Assembly: GCF_006539725.1 (NCBI RefSeq)
Contig: NZ_BJNO01000002.1
Location: 1-64,000 of the forward strand
From: Klebsiella terrigena
GTDB lineage: Bacteria; Pseudomonadota; Gammaproteobacteria; Enterobacterales; Enterobacteriaceae
Length of the DNA: 64,000 bases
Reading direction: 5' to 3'
The position numbers were made by a program, and so were the translations under genes. Positions 43,775 to 54,092 of the stretch are shown in pieces (the stretch's first letter is position 1; every line of letters begins with the position of its first letter). The notes under the pieces are model-generated. The model made no database searches. It was given only the letters and a program-made list of their open reading frames with translations, and was not told the origin of the DNA.

Positions 43775-43990
43775 CCGCCTTGACGTTGGCAATAATGCCC
43801 GGTAAGGTGCCTTTCGTGCGCCAGAAGTGCATATTACACAACACCATTAAAACTGCATTGAGGTGACAGGTCTGGGAACCTCCTGACGCTTGCTACGGTA
43901 AGTGCGCGGGGGAGAAGACGTCGCCAGTAAACAGGCAGCTTGAAGGATGGCGTGTATATTTCGATTCATTTACTTGTAGACCTGATTATC
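43775..43990 (+). other. ldtD-mepK intergenic remainder
   Basis: Together with the hairpin, the gap from 43687 to 43990 is 304 bp. This part has no credible gene and no clear promoter or known operator. A weak frame runs into mepK from 43940, but no family similarity is seen before the mepK ATG. Confidence 0.45.
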
Positions 43991-44542
43991 ATGGACAAAT
44001 TTGACGCTAATCGCCGCAAACTGCTGGCGCTAGGTGGCGCTGCGCTAGGTGCAGCAGCCATTTTGCCTGCGCCGGCATTTGCCACCCTCTCGACCCCCCG
44101 ACCGCGTATTTTGACGCTGAATAACCTGCATACCGGTGAATCACTCAAAGCGGAGTTCTTCGATGGCAGAGGCTATATTCAGGATGAATTAGCAAGACTT
44201 AACCATTTCTTCCGTGATTTCCGCGCGAATAAAATAAAGTCCATCGATCCGAGCTTATTCGATCATCTTTATCGCCTGCAGGGATTACTTGGCACCAGTA
44301 AGCCTGTCCAGCTGATCTCCGGCTATCGTTCCCTCGATACCAACGATGAGCTACGTGCACGAAGCCGCGGTGTAGCCAAACATAGCTACCACACCAAAGG
44401 CCAGGCCATGGATTTTCATATTGAAGGCATTTCGTTGAGCAATGTTCGCAAAGCGGCGTTATCTATGGGCGCGGGTGGTGTAGGATACTACCCACGTAGC
44501 AACTTTGTGCATATTGATACCGGTCCGGTAAGGCACTGGTAA
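43991..44542 (+). CDS. mepK: Murein endopeptidase MepK (YcbK)
   Basis: Peptidase M15-family protein; E. coli MepK cleaves 3-3 crosslinks, the product of LdtD-type enzymes. The start [16 protein letters not shown] gives 183 residues. [10 protein letters not shown] plus a hydrophobic stretch ending APAFA indicates a Tat signal. Zinc ligands of the M15A pattern are visible: His134 and Asp141 in [13 protein letters not shown], and His174 in FVHIDTG. The ATG has no strong ribosome site. It follows ldtD and precedes gloC by 13 bp. Confidence 0.95.
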   Translation: MDKFDANRRKLLALGGAALGAAAILPAPAFATLSTPRPRILTLNNLHTGESLKAEFFDGRGYIQDELARLNHFFRDFRANKIKSIDPSLFDHLYRLQGLLGTSKPVQLISGYRSLDTNDELRARSRGVAKHSYHTKGQAMDFHIEGISLSNVRKAALSMGAGGVGYYPRSNFVHIDTGPVRHW

Positions 44543-44555
44543 CGAAAGGAGCGTC

Positions 44556-45203
44556 ATGAACTATCGTATTATTCCGGTTACCGCGTTCGCCCAGAACTGC
44601 TCTTTAATCTGGTGTGAGCAAACCCGACTTGCTGCGCTGGTCGATCCCGGCGGTGATGCAGAGCGAATCAAACAGGAAGTGGCGGCAGCGGGCGTTAGCC
44701 TGATGCAGATTTTGCTCACTCACGGTCATCTCGATCACGTTGGTGCGGCAGCCGAGCTGGCGCAACATTACGGCGTGCCGATTATCGGCCCGGAAAAAGA
44801 AGATGAGTTCTGGCTGGAAGGACTCCCTGCGCAAAGCCGGATGTTCGGCCTGGAGGATTGCCAGCCGCTGCATCCTGACCGCTGGCTCAATGAAGGCGAT
44901 GTCGTCAGCGTGGGGAACGTTTCTCTGCAGGTTCTGCACTGCCCGGGCCATACGCCGGGACACGTTGTTTTCTTCGATGACGCGTCGCGGCTGCTGGTTT
45001 CCGGCGACGTTATCTTTAAAGGTGGCGTCGGGCGTAGCGACTTCCCGCGCGGCGACCACGGCCAGCTGATCGACGCGATTAAACGCAAGCTGTTGCCTTT
45101 GGGCGATGACGTGACGTTTATCCCCGGCCACGGGCCGATGTCAACGCTGGGTCATGAGCGTTTGCACAATCCCTTCCTGCAGGATGAAATGCCGGTCTGG
45201 TAA
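44556..45203 (+). CDS. gloC: Hydroxyacylglutathione hydrolase GloC (YcbL)
   Basis: Metallo-beta-lactamase-fold glyoxalase II that hydrolyses S-lactoylglutathione in methylglyoxal detoxification. The 215 residues have THGHLDHVG with His56, His58, Asp60 and His61. HCPGHTPGH follows, then [15 protein letters not shown], and a terminal PGHGP metal ligand. It is shorter than the classical GloB, as expected for the YcbL type. It lies 13 bp after mepK, preceded by GAAAGGAGCGTC, and probably shares its transcript. Confidence 0.95.
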   Translation: MNYRIIPVTAFAQNCSLIWCEQTRLAALVDPGGDAERIKQEVAAAGVSLMQILLTHGHLDHVGAAAELAQHYGVPIIGPEKEDEFWLEGLPAQSRMFGLEDCQPLHPDRWLNEGDVVSVGNVSLQVLHCPGHTPGHVVFFDDASRLLVSGDVIFKGGVGRSDFPRGDHGQLIDAIKRKLLPLGDDVTFIPGHGPMSTLGHERLHNPFLQDEMPVW

Positions 45204-45224
45204 CCATGCCCGGACGCTAAATAC

Positions 45225-45256
45225 AAAAAAGGCCGCAAATGCGGCCTTCTTTTTTT
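45225..45256. terminator. Bidirectional terminator between gloC and aspC
   Basis: AAGGCCGC (45229-45236) pairs with GCGGCCTT (45241-45248) across an AAAT loop. An A-run lies on one side and TCTTTTTTT on the other, so it can end both convergent transcripts. Confidence 0.9.
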
Positions 45257-45270
45257 AGGGTCCTGCGGCG

Positions 45271-46461
45271 TTACAGTACGGCGACGATCGCTTCACACAG
45301 CGGCGCCATGTTGTCCGGCGTCATGCCAGCAACGTTGATACGCCCGGAAGCCACGGCGTAAATAGCGAACTCTTCGCGCAGGCGCAGAACCTGCTCTTTG
45401 GTCAGGCCGCTAAACGAGAACATGCCGTTTTGCTTAATGATGAAGGAGAAGTCGCGGTTAGCGCCTTTTTCCTGCAGGGTATTGACGAACAGCAGGCGCA
45501 TACGCTGAATGCGCTGGCGCATGTCGGTCAGCTCCTGCTCCCAGATAGCGCGCAGAGCATCGTTGCTGAGGATTGTCGCCACAACGGCAGCGCCGTGCGC
45601 CGGCGGGTTGGAGTAGTTAGCGCGGATCGCTGACTTCATCTGGCTGAACGCGCGGTCAACGGTGTCGCTATCGCTCGCGACCAGCGTACAGGCGCCAACG
45701 CGCTCATTGTACAGGCCGAAGTTCTTCGAGTAGGAGCTGGCAACCAGCAGCTCTTTGTGCAGCGCGGCAAAGGCGCGCAGGCCTTCGGCATCTTCTTCCA
45801 GACCGCGGGCAAAGCCCTGGTAGGCGAAGTCGAACAGCGGCAGCCAGCCCTTATCAACGGAGAGCTGTGCCAGCTGTTGCCACTGTTCCAGCGTCGGATC
45901 GATACCGGTTGGGTTGTGGCAGCAGCCGTGGAACAGAACAACGTCACCCGCCTGAGCTTCATTGAGGCTTGCCAGCAGGCCGGCAAAGTCGAGCGTGCGG
46001 CTAGCCGCATCGTAGTAGGTGTACTCGCGAACCTCAAGGCCGGCGGAATTGAATACGCTCTTGTGGTTCGGCCAGCTCGGGTTGCTCACCCAAACGCGCT
46101 TAACGTCGGTATTTTTGGCAAGGAAGTCAGCGGCAACGCGCAGGGCACCGGTACCACCAGGGGTCTGGGCGGTACGGGCACGCCTGTCGCTGATGATAGC
46201 GCTTCCTTTACCGAACAGCAGCTCCTGCGTGCATTGACCAAATTCCGGAATACCGTCGATACCCAGATAATTTTTTGTGGTCTCATTCTCCAGCAGATAT
46301 TGCTCTGCCTTCTTCACGCTGGTCAGGACCGGGGTTTTACCCGTTTCATCTTTATAAACGCCAATCCCGAGGTTAATTTTTGTAGGACGGTCATCGGCAC
46401 GAAACAGATCGGCCAGGCCCAGAATAGGGTCGGCAGGGGCGGCAGTAATGTTCTCAAACAT
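45271..46461 (-). CDS. aspC: Aspartate aminotransferase
   Basis: PLP enzyme interconverting aspartate/2-oxoglutarate and oxaloacetate/glutamate, and also acting on aromatic amino acids. It has 396 residues as in E. coli. The PLP lysine is in [15 protein letters not shown] (Lys246). The substrate-binding C-terminal Arg region [13 protein letters not shown] is present. It is transcribed alone downstream of the porin gene, with its own terminator. Confidence 0.98.
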   Translation of the reverse strand: MFENITAAPADPILGLADLFRADDRPTKINLGIGVYKDETGKTPVLTSVKKAEQYLLENETTKNYLGIDGIPEFGQCTQELLFGKGSAIISDRRARTAQTPGGTGALRVAADFLAKNTDVKRVWVSNPSWPNHKSVFNSAGLEVREYTYYDAASRTLDFAGLLASLNEAQAGDVVLFHGCCHNPTGIDPTLEQWQQLAQLSVDKGWLPLFDFAYQGFARGLEEDAEGLRAFAALHKELLVASSYSKNFGLYNERVGACTLVASDSDTVDRAFSQMKSAIRANYSNPPAHGAAVVATILSNDALRAIWEQELTDMRQRIQRMRLLFVNTLQEKGANRDFSFIIKQNGMFSFSGLTKEQVLRLREEFAIYAVASGRINVAGMTPDNMAPLCEAIVAVL

Positions 46462-46592
46462 GACGAGGTTCCATTGTGATTACTGAAGGGAGTTCCGCTA
46501 TCAGGGTAACGGGAGAATGACCAATTGCCAACCGTTTGCGACAAAAAGCGCGAAGGTTTTCCAAAGTTACGATCTTTGCCTTAGTAACGTAG

Positions 46593-46618
46593 AAAAGCAG
46601 GACCGAAGTCCTGCTTTT
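46593..46618 (-). terminator. Intrinsic terminator of the ompF-type porin gene
   Basis: An 11-bp stem AAAAGCAGGAC/GTCCTGCTTTT with a CGAA loop, ending in T on the minus strand, lies just downstream of the porin stop. Confidence 0.9.
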
Positions 46619-46652
46619 TAGGCATATCACGAAGGGGTGTACTGCTGAAAAC

Positions 46653-47735
46653 TTAGAACTGGTAAACGATACCCACTGCCGCCTGGTCGTCGGTGGCTAC
46701 GCCAGCAGTTTTGGTGTATTCGTTGTCGTCCAGCAGGTTGAATTTGTATGCTGCGTAGACGTTCATGTTCTTGTTGAAGTAGTACCAGGTACCCAGTTCT
46801 ACGTATTTAACCAGGTCAGCATCGCCGCCGGAGAAGCCAGCGCGGCCCTGCAGGTCTTTGCCTTTGGTCTGAACGTAGCCCACGGACGGACGCAGACCGA
46901 AGTCGAACTGGTACTGAGCAACGGCTTCAAAGTTCTGAGTTTTGCCAGCGAAGTAGTTAGCCTGGTTTTCCGGAGTCATGTTGTAAGTCTGGGAGTACAT
47001 CACTGCCGCATAGACGTTGTTTGCATCGTACTTAGCGGAGGTTGCCCATGCTTCAGCTTTGTCACCGTTGCCATCAGCTTTCTGAGCGATGCTGCGGTTA
47101 GAGTTCGCGTAGCCTGCAGACAGCGCGATACCGTTTTCGAATGCGTAGGTTGCAGAGGTGCTGACGCCGTCGCCGTTTTGTTTCTGGATAGCACGGCTTG
47201 TGTCGTTTTTACCCTGATACTGCAGCGCGAAGCTCAGGCCGTCAACCAGACCGAAGAAGTCAGAGTTACGGTAGGTAGCAACGCCGTTGGTACGGCCAGT
47301 CATGAAGTTGTCGGTGTAGTTCCAGCCGTCGCCGCCCCACTCAACCAGCATATCGGTTGCAGCTTCAACGTCATAGATGGCACCGTAGTTACGGCCGTAG
47401 TCGAATGAACCGTATTCGCCAGCCTTCAGGCCTGCGAATGCCAGACGGGTTTTAGTCCCCTGGGAACCTTCAACGTTGGACGCATCCATGTTGTATTCCC
47501 ACTGGCCGTAACCGGTCAGCTGATCGTTGATCTGGGTTTCGCCCTTCAGGCCGATACGTGCATAGGTGGTGTCGGAGCTGTTGGTGTCGCCGTTTGTTGT
47601 CCAAACGTGCTCGCCAACCATTTTCCCGTAAAAGTCCAGTTTGTTGCCGTTTTTGTTATAGATTTCTGCAGCATTTGCTGCGCCGGCTACCAGCAGAGCA
47701 GGGATTACCACTGCCAGAATATTGCGCTTCATCAT
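46653..47735 (-). CDS. ompF: OmpF/OmpK35-type general porin
   Basis: Trimeric outer-membrane porin admitting small hydrophilic solutes and many beta-lactams. It has 360 residues with a 22-residue signal peptide (MMKRNILAV to AANA) and the classic mature start [16 protein letters not shown]. The C-terminus is VGIVYQF with a terminal Phe needed for BAM recognition. It is a 16-strand barrel by family. The constriction loop 3 reads [10 protein letters not shown], where E. coli OmpF has PEFGGD. From memory, the sequence is closest to OmpK35/Omp35 of Klebsiella and K. aerogenes. The upstream region keeps the OmpR-box layout of ompF. Confidence 0.95.
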   Translation of the reverse strand: MMKRNILAVVIPALLVAGAANAAEIYNKNGNKLDFYGKMVGEHVWTTNGDTNSSDTTYARIGLKGETQINDQLTGYGQWEYNMDASNVEGSQGTKTRLAFAGLKAGEYGSFDYGRNYGAIYDVEAATDMLVEWGGDGWNYTDNFMTGRTNGVATYRNSDFFGLVDGLSFALQYQGKNDTSRAIQKQNGDGVSTSATYAFENGIALSAGYANSNRSIAQKADGNGDKAEAWATSAKYDANNVYAAVMYSQTYNMTPENQANYFAGKTQNFEAVAQYQFDFGLRPSVGYVQTKGKDLQGRAGFSGGDADLVKYVELGTWYYFNKNMNVYAAYKFNLLDDNEYTKTAGVATDDQAAVGIVYQF

Positions 47736-47878
47736 TATTTATTACCCTCATTAGTATTTTTATATGAACACTTGCCACTGCCGCCAATACATTCTGTCAA
47801 TAAAAATTTACAGAACCATTGATGATAGTTTGGTGTCTGAAGGCATCTTTCCATCCGCGCCAGCGTTTCGCTAGCCTG

Positions 47879-47938
47879 AAAATGCTACCAATGTCGCATA
47901 TAAGTAACAATAAGAAAGTGTGTGTAACAAAGTGTGAA
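47879..47938 (-). promoter_or_regulatory. Three tandem OmpR boxes (F1-F2-F3) of the porin promoter
   Basis: On the minus strand three adjoining 20-bp segments correspond to the E. coli ompF F1, F2 and F3 sites: 47919-47938 (core TTTGTTACA), 47899-47918 (TTATTGTTACTTATA) and 47879-47898 (ATTGGTAGCATTTT). They are followed by the conserved CTAGCGAAACG and GGATGGAAAGATGCC of the ompF promoter. Activation by OmpR-P is known for the E. coli gene. Confidence 0.75.
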
Positions 47939-48276
47939 TTTTTGGGAACTTTGTGAACTCAATCAAAATTCCGTTCCACTTTGCGCATAAAATCACCATG
48001 TCTTATATATCTATATGAATTAATTATGATTAATTTAGATAAGTGGCGATTTGTGCATTTTGTGGCTGGATTTCGCTTTTTTTTCACTCAGCATTTGTCT
48101 TTGCATGTTGTGCGGCGGGTGGTTAAAAAATGAGCAAAATAATCAGTCATTTCACCGATGAATGAACATAAGGTGCGCTTTCTTGTTTCGGTGGGGGGCG
48201 AAATAGTGCGTAACATAAATGTGACGCGGAAGGGTTGATGTTTAAGTTTCTAGATATTCGTTAACAATAATTGACA
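47939..48276 (-). other. AT-rich upstream region of the porin gene
   Basis: The whole ompF-asnS gap is 591 bp. This distal part has no credible gene. It contains AT-rich tracts such as CTTATATATCTATATG near 48001-48018 and ATTATGATTAATTTAG near 48023-48038. In E. coli the same area holds the distal F4 OmpR site and IHF-bound bends; none could be assigned with confidence here. Confidence 0.4.
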
Positions 48277-48303
48277 TAAAAAAGGGTCAGCTTACGCTGA
48301 CCC
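48277..48303 (-). terminator. Intrinsic terminator of asnS
   Basis: GGGTCAGC (48284-48291) pairs with GCTGACCC (48296-48303) across a four-base loop, and the minus strand then runs TTTTTTT. Confidence 0.92.
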
Positions 48304-48326
48304 TTTTTGCAAGGCGGGAATAAAAA

Positions 48327-49727
48327 TCAGAATGTCGCGCTGCGCGGAGTACGCGGGAACGCAATCACGTCGCGAACGTTCTGAACGCCGGTAACGTAGG
48401 CAATCAGACGCTCAAAGCCCAGGCCGAAGCCAGAGTGCGGAACGGTGCCGTAGCGACGCAGGTCGCGATACCACCAGTAGTCTTCTTTATTAAGACCCAT
48501 TTCCGCCATACGTGCGTCAAGCACGTCCAGGCGCTCTTCACGCTGCGAACCACCGATAATTTCACCGATGCCCGGTGCCAGAACGTCCATTGCGGCGACG
48601 GTTTTGCCGTCTTCGTTAAGGCGCATGTAGAACGCCTTAATGTCTTTCGGATAGTTTTTGACCACCACAGGCGCTTTGAAGTGCTCTTCTGCCAGGTAGC
48701 GCTCGTGCTCGGAAGAGAGGTCCACGCCCCAGTACACCGGGTTTTCGAACTGCTTGCCGCAGTTTTCGAGGATCGTGACCGCGTCGGTATAATCGACCTG
48801 GGCGAAATCGGCAGAGACGAAACGCTCGAGGCGGTCGACCGCATCTTTATCCACGCGCTCGGCGAAGAATTTCATGTCGTCCGCGCGCTCTTCCAGTACG
48901 GCCTTGAAGACGTACTTCAGCATCGCTTCCGCCAGACCTGCCACATCGTTCAGGCTGGCGAAGGCCACTTCCGGCTCCAGCATCCAGAACTCCGCCAGAT
49001 GGCGGCTGGTGTTGGAGTTTTCCGCGCGGAAGGTCGGGCCGAAGGTGTAGATTTTCGACAGCGCGCAGGCGTAGGTTTCGCCGTTCAGCTGGCCGGAAAC
49101 GGTAAGGAATGACTCTTTGCCGAAGAAATCCTTATCGAAATCCACTTTGCCCTGGTCGTTACGCGGCAGGTTTTCCAGATCCAGCGTCGAGACGCGGAAC
49201 ATTTCGCCTGCGCCTTCGGTATCAGAAGCGGTGATCAGCGGAGTAGAAACCCAGAAGAAGCCCTGCTCGTCAAAGAAACGATGCAGCGCCTGCGCCAGGG
49301 TATGACGCACGCGGGCAACCGCGCCAATCAGGTTGGTACGCGGACGCAGGTGGGCGACTTCGCGCAGATACTCGATGCTGTGGCGCTTGGCCGCCATCGG
49401 GTAGGTATCCGGATCTTCGACCCAGCCGGTCACTTCGACGCTGCTGGCCTGAATTTCGAAGCTCTGGCCCTGGCCCTGAGATGCCACGACTTTACCGGTG
49501 ACGATGACCGAGCAGCCGGTAGTCAGACGCAGCACTTCCTGATTGTAATTGGGAAGAGAATTACTAATGACGGCCTGTACAGGATCAAAGCAGGAACCGT
49601 CATAGACGGCCAGGAAGGAAAAGCCAGCTTTTGAATCTCGGCGGGTACGTACCCATCCGCGGACGGTGACTTCGCTGTCAACCGCAACACGGCCCTGGAG
49701 TACGTCGGCTACAGGCACAACGCTCAT
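48327..49727 (-). CDS. asnS: Asparaginyl-tRNA synthetase
   Basis: Class IIb synthetase charging tRNA-Asn. It has 466 residues, as in E. coli. The N-terminal OB-fold anticodon-binding domain ([22 protein letters not shown], residues 20-45) is followed by the catalytic core with motif 2 ([22 protein letters not shown]) and motif 3 ([15 protein letters not shown]) near the C-terminus. It is monocistronic, flanked by terminators on both sides. Confidence 0.98.
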   Translation of the reverse strand: MSVVPVADVLQGRVAVDSEVTVRGWVRTRRDSKAGFSFLAVYDGSCFDPVQAVISNSLPNYNQEVLRLTTGCSVIVTGKVVASQGQGQSFEIQASSVEVTGWVEDPDTYPMAAKRHSIEYLREVAHLRPRTNLIGAVARVRHTLAQALHRFFDEQGFFWVSTPLITASDTEGAGEMFRVSTLDLENLPRNDQGKVDFDKDFFGKESFLTVSGQLNGETYACALSKIYTFGPTFRAENSNTSRHLAEFWMLEPEVAFASLNDVAGLAEAMLKYVFKAVLEERADDMKFFAERVDKDAVDRLERFVSADFAQVDYTDAVTILENCGKQFENPVYWGVDLSSEHERYLAEEHFKAPVVVKNYPKDIKAFYMRLNEDGKTVAAMDVLAPGIGEIIGGSQREERLDVLDARMAEMGLNKEDYWWYRDLRRYGTVPHSGFGLGFERLIAYVTGVQNVRDVIAFPRTPRSATF

Positions 49728-49863
49728 AATAGTCTCTCTATTCGTAGTCCAATAAAAACATCTGTTTCCCCCTGCAATGGGGGGATATCTATGTTACCTG
49801 TCATCTTCCGTCAGACAAGCAGATTTCGCACCGCGAGAGGGAGTTTTCGGAAATAAATAAAGA

Positions 49864-49888
49864 ACAAGGAGCCAGAACGGCTCCTTGT
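49864..49888 (-). terminator. Intrinsic terminator of pncB
   Basis: A perfect 10-bp stem ACAAGGAGCC/GGCTCCTTGT with a five-base loop is followed on the minus strand by TCTTTATTTATTT. Confidence 0.85.
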
Positions 49889-49893
49889 GGTGA

Positions 49894-51096
49894 TTAACTG
49901 GCCTTTTTGATCGGCGGCAGGTCGAAGGCTTCGCGCAGGGCGCGCACGAATGCCTTATCGTGACAGATGGTCTTGCCAGGGCTGTCTGAAAGCTTGGCCA
50001 CCGGCTTGCCGTTGCACTCCACCAGCTTTATCACGATATTGAGCGGCTTAACCTGTGGAATATCGCAGGTTAAGCGCGTTCCGATGCCAAAGCTGAGATT
50101 CACCCGCGATGAGAAGTGACGATAGAGATCGACGGCTTTCGTCAGATCGAGGTTATCGGAGAAGACCAGCACCTTACTCAGCGGGTCGATACCCAGCTTC
50201 TGGTAATGGGCAATGGCTTTCTCGCCCCATTCAACCGGGTCTCCGGAGTCGTGGCGCAGTCCCTGATAGCGTTCGGCGAATTCCGGGCCGAAATCACGCA
50301 GGAAGGCATCCATCGTAATACAGTCGGTCAGGGCAATACCCAGCTGGTCCGGATACTCTTCCAGCCAGGCGGCAAGGGCCGCGCGCTGGCTGCTGGCAAG
50401 GCTTGGGCTGATCTGCTGATGGGCCTGGAACCACTCATGAGCCTGGGTACCCATCGGCGTGAGATGCAGGCGACGCGCCAGGTCGTAGTTGCTGGTGCCG
50501 GTAAACCACGGCTCCTGCTGCAGGCGTTTGACGATAGCCTGCTGGACCTCGCGCGAGAAGCGACGACGGGTGCCGAAGTCCATCAAACGGAAGCGGCTCA
50601 TATCGATATCGGCGGTGATTTCCCTGAAGTCGCTCAGCTTGCGCTCGAGGGTCTCCAGCGCCAGATCAACGCCGATTTCCGGCGAACGGTAGTGATGAAC
50701 CAGCTCGCTGATCACCGCCAGCAGCGGGACTTCCCACATAATGACTTCGCGCCAGGGGCCGGATAGACGAATGTTCAGCTTGCCGTTGTCGTTGCTGACG
50801 GTGACCTGTCGCGGGTCGTAGCGGAAGTCGCGCAGCCAGTCGAGGTAATCCTCGGAAAAGAACGGCAGGGTCGACAGCCAGTGATACTCATCGTCCTGCA
50901 GCTTCAGGTCGCGCATAGCCTCAACCTGTTCGCGAATCGCATCGGCATAAATGCCGAGCAAATCATCCCCGCGGCAGCGGAACTCCGCCGCAACGTGTAC
51001 CTCGTTATAGCGGTGGAACACGGCCTGCTGCATGTGCAGCTTATAGGCATCCGTATCAAGCAGCGAGTGCAGTACAGGAGCAGTGAATTGTGTCAT
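49894..51096 (-). CDS. pncB: Nicotinate phosphoribosyltransferase
   Basis: NAD salvage enzyme converting nicotinate and PRPP to nicotinate mononucleotide with ATP hydrolysis. The start [22 protein letters not shown] gives 400 residues, the family length; five extra upstream codons lack support. The phosphorylated-histidine motif [13 protein letters not shown] and SDNLDLTKA are intact. It is monocistronic, divergent from pepN, with a NadR-like box in the shared gap. Confidence 0.97.
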   Translation of the reverse strand: MTQFTAPVLHSLLDTDAYKLHMQQAVFHRYNEVHVAAEFRCRGDDLLGIYADAIREQVEAMRDLKLQDDEYHWLSTLPFFSEDYLDWLRDFRYDPRQVTVSNDNGKLNIRLSGPWREVIMWEVPLLAVISELVHHYRSPEIGVDLALETLERKLSDFREITADIDMSRFRLMDFGTRRRFSREVQQAIVKRLQQEPWFTGTSNYDLARRLHLTPMGTQAHEWFQAHQQISPSLASSQRAALAAWLEEYPDQLGIALTDCITMDAFLRDFGPEFAERYQGLRHDSGDPVEWGEKAIAHYQKLGIDPLSKVLVFSDNLDLTKAVDLYRHFSSRVNLSFGIGTRLTCDIPQVKPLNIVIKLVECNGKPVAKLSDSPGKTICHDKAFVRALREAFDLPPIKKAS

Positions 51097-51425
51097 GGTG
51101 CGCAGTAGCATCCTCTCACTGGAGCGTATCCATCAAAACCAGAGCAGAAAAAAGGAGGCGGAGTATAGCTTTATTCCCCGACTCTGTCCCGCAGTGAAGG
51201 CCGATGGCGACGCTGACGGTCATTTGCGAGGCCTAGTTTAATATATTGAACACGGATCACACCACAAGCTTTGCACCGGGTCGAGCGCATTTCGTGCCTC
51301 CTGTGTTATCAATATGTAGCGATTTTCGTGTTTGACGTTGAAAAGATGAAGATTCTGCATAGCGAGAACATCACAACAGGAATAGACTGGGTTTGACACT
51401 TTATGGAACATGCTAAAGGTTTTTT
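51097..51425. other. pncB-pepN divergent intergenic region
   Basis: This 329-bp gap has no credible gene. It should contain both promoters. A NadR-like box lies at 51235-51252. TTGACG at 51332-51337 and TTGACA at 51393-51398 are -35-like on the pepN strand, but neither has a good -10 box at normal spacing. Confidence 0.45.
51235..51252. promoter_or_regulatory. NadR-like operator upstream of pncB
   Basis: AGTTTA-ATATAT-TGAACA matches the NadR pattern TGTTTA-N6-TAAACA at ten of twelve arm positions. It lies about 140 bp upstream of the pncB start. Repression of pncB by NadR is known in Salmonella and E. coli. Confidence 0.5.
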
Positions 51426-54041
51426 ATGACACAACAGCCCCAAGCCAAATACCGCCACGACTATCGTGCGCCGGACTATCTGATTAGCGATATCGATTTG
51501 ACCTTTGACCTGGATGCCGCGAAAACCGTTGTTACGGCCGAGAGTAAAGTCTCCCGTCACGCGGCTGCGTCTGATGTGCCATTGCGTCTGGATGGCGAAG
51601 ACCTGACGTTGGTCTCTCTGCAGGTTAACGGTCAACCGTGGAGCGACTATAAAGAAGAAAATAACCAGCTGGTTATTGGCGGATTACCGGAACATTTCAC
51701 CCTGACTATCGTCAATGAAATCAGCCCGGCGGCCAATACCGCGCTCGAAGGGCTGTATCAGTCTGGTGAAGCGCTGTGCACGCAGTGTGAAGCGGAAGGT
51801 TTCCGCCATATTACCTGGTATCTGGATCGCCCGGACGTTCTGGCGCGCTTCACCACCAAAATTATCGCCGATAAGGCGAAATACCCGTACCTGCTCTCTA
51901 ACGGCAACCGCGTGGCGCAGGGCGAGCTGGAAAATGGCCGTCACTGGACTCAGTGGCAGGATCCGTTCCCAAAACCGTGCTACCTGTTCGCGCTGGTGGC
52001 CGGTGATTTCGACGTTCTACGCGATACCTTCACCACCCGTTCCGGACGCGAAGTGGCGCTGGAGCTGTTCGTCGATCGTGGCAACCTTGACCGCGCGCCG
52101 TGGGCGATGACGTCGCTCAAAAACTCGATGAAATGGGACGAAACCCGTTTCGGCCTCGAGTACGATCTCGACATCTACATGATTGTCGCCGTCGACTTCT
52201 TTAACATGGGCGCCATGGAGAACAAAGGGCTGAACGTCTTTAACTCCAAATACGTGCTGGCCCGCACCGATACCGCCACCGATAAAGACTACCTCGATAT
52301 CGAGCGCGTGATTGGCCACGAATATTTCCACAACTGGACCGGCAACCGGGTGACCTGCCGCGACTGGTTCCAGCTGAGCCTCAAAGAGGGGCTGACCGTG
52401 TTCCGCGATCAGGAGTTCAGCTCCGATCTGGGCTCGCGCGCGGTGAACCGTATTAACAACGTCCGCACCATGCGCGGGCTGCAGTTTGCCGAAGACGCCA
52501 GCCCGATGGCCCATCCGATTCGTCCGGATAAGGTTATCGAGATGAATAACTTCTACACCCTGACGGTATATGAAAAGGGTGCGGAAGTGATCCGCATGCT
52601 GCATACCCTGCTGGGTGAGACCAACTTCCAGAAAGGCATGCAGCTGTACTTCGAGCGCCATGACGGCAGCGCCGCCACCTGCGACGATTTCGTTCAGGCG
52701 ATGGAAGACGCGTCGAACGTTGACCTGTCGCACTTCCGCCGCTGGTACAGCCAGTCCGGTACGCCGGTGGTGAGCGTGCATGACGACTATAACCCGGAAA
52801 CCGAGCAGTACCGGCTGACCATCAGCCAGCGTACGCCGCCGACCTCCGAGCAGGCGGAAAAGCAGCCGCTGCATATTCCGTTCGATATCGAGCTCTACGA
52901 TAACGAAGGCAAGGTGATTCCGCTGCAGAAGGGCGGGCACCCGGTGCATCACGTGCTGAACGTCACCCAGGCCGAGCAGACGTTTGTCTTTGATAACGTC
53001 TACTTCCAGCCGGTTCCGGCGCTGCTGTGCGAGTTCTCCGCGCCGGTGAAGCTGGAATATAAGTGGAGCGATCAGCAGCTGACATTCCTGATGCGCCACG
53101 CGCGCAACGACTTCTCCCGCTGGGATGCCGCGCAGAGCCTGCTGGCGACTTACATCAAGCTTAACGTCAATCGCCATCAGCAGGGCCAGCCCCTGTCGCT
53201 GCCGGTTCACGTCGCCGATGCGTTCCGCGCGATCCTGCTGGATGAGAAGATCGATCCGGCGCTGGCGGCAGAAATCCTGACGCTGCCGTCCGCCAGTGAA
53301 ATCGCCGAGCTGTTTGCGATTATCGATCCGCTGGCCATTGTGGCGGTGCGCGAAGCGCTCACCCGCACGCTGGCGAAAGAGCTGGCGGACGAGTTCCTCG
53401 CTATCTACAACGTCAATAAGCTCGACGGCTATCGCGTAGAGCATGCCGATATTGGCAAGCGTTCGCTGAGCAATACCTGCCTGCGCTACCTGGCATTTGG
53501 CGACGCAGAGCTGGCGGATAAGCTGGTCGTCGCCCAGTACCATCAGGCCGATAACATGACCGACGCGCTGGCGGCTCTGTCGGCAGCGGTGGCGGCGCAG
53601 CTGCCGTGCCGCGATGCGCTGATGCAGGAGTATGACGATAAATGGCATCAAGACGGCCTGGTGATGGACAAATGGCTGATCCTGCAGGCCACCAGCCCGG
53701 CGGATAACGCCGTGGAGACGGTGCGCGCGCTGCTGAACCACCGTTCGTTCAGCATGAACAACCCGAACCGCGTGCGCTCGCTGATTGGCGCCTTTGCCGG
53801 CAGCAACCCGGCGGCCTTCCACGCCGAAGATGGCAGCGGATATCAGTTCCTGGTGGAGATGCTGACCGAGCTCAACAGCCGCAACCCGCAGGTGGCGTCG
53901 CGCCTGATTGAGCCGTTGATTCGTCTGAAGCGTTATGATGCCAAACGCCAGGCGCTGATGCGCGCGGCGCTGGAGCAGCTGAAAGGTCTGGAGAATCTCT
54001 CCGGCGATCTGTTCGAGAAAATCAGTAAAGCGCTGGCGTAA
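51426..54041 (+). CDS. pepN: Aminopeptidase N
   Basis: Cytoplasmic M1-family zinc aminopeptidase, the main general aminopeptidase of enterobacteria, finishing peptide degradation after ATP-dependent proteases. It has 871 residues, one more than E. coli PepN. The exopeptidase motif GAMEN is at residues 262-266 and the zinc motif HEYFH at 298-302, with the third ligand Glu further on in KEGLTVF. The four-domain M1 layout is complete to the C-terminus. It is monocistronic, followed by a strong hairpin shared with the convergent ssu operon. Confidence 0.98.
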   Translation: MTQQPQAKYRHDYRAPDYLISDIDLTFDLDAAKTVVTAESKVSRHAAASDVPLRLDGEDLTLVSLQVNGQPWSDYKEENNQLVIGGLPEHFTLTIVNEISPAANTALEGLYQSGEALCTQCEAEGFRHITWYLDRPDVLARFTTKIIADKAKYPYLLSNGNRVAQGELENGRHWTQWQDPFPKPCYLFALVAGDFDVLRDTFTTRSGREVALELFVDRGNLDRAPWAMTSLKNSMKWDETRFGLEYDLDIYMIVAVDFFNMGAMENKGLNVFNSKYVLARTDTATDKDYLDIERVIGHEYFHNWTGNRVTCRDWFQLSLKEGLTVFRDQEFSSDLGSRAVNRINNVRTMRGLQFAEDASPMAHPIRPDKVIEMNNFYTLTVYEKGAEVIRMLHTLLGETNFQKGMQLYFERHDGSAATCDDFVQAMEDASNVDLSHFRRWYSQSGTPVVSVHDDYNPETEQYRLTISQRTPPTSEQAEKQPLHIPFDIELYDNEGKVIPLQKGGHPVHHVLNVTQAEQTFVFDNVYFQPVPALLCEFSAPVKLEYKWSDQQLTFLMRHARNDFSRWDAAQSLLATYIKLNVNRHQQGQPLSLPVHVADAFRAILLDEKIDPALAAEILTLPSASEIAELFAIIDPLAIVAVREALTRTLAKELADEFLAIYNVNKLDGYRVEHADIGKRSLSNTCLRYLAFGDAELADKLVVAQYHQADNMTDALAALSAAVAAQLPCRDALMQEYDDKWHQDGLVMDKWLILQATSPADNAVETVRALLNHRSFSMNNPNRVRSLIGAFAGSNPAAFHAEDGSGYQFLVEMLTELNSRNPQVASRLIEPLIRLKRYDAKRQALMRAALEQLKGLENLSGDLFEKISKALA

Positions 54042-54051
54042 TAGCGTCCCG

Positions 54052-54092
54052 CTCCCGAAGTGCGGCGTTGGTGCCGCGCTTCGGGAGTCGTT
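54052..54092. terminator. Hairpin between pepN and ssuB
   Basis: CTCCCGAAG (54052-54060) and CTTCGGGAG (54079-54087) form the outer stem and GCGGC/GCCGC the inner one. TCGTTT follows. It probably terminates pepN and may limit read-through of the convergent ssu operon. Confidence 0.75.

Noticed and set aside
52017-53822. 601-codon open frame antisense to pepN
   Set aside because: Same shadow pattern as opposite mukB, lying wholly within conserved pepN catalytic and C-terminal domains.
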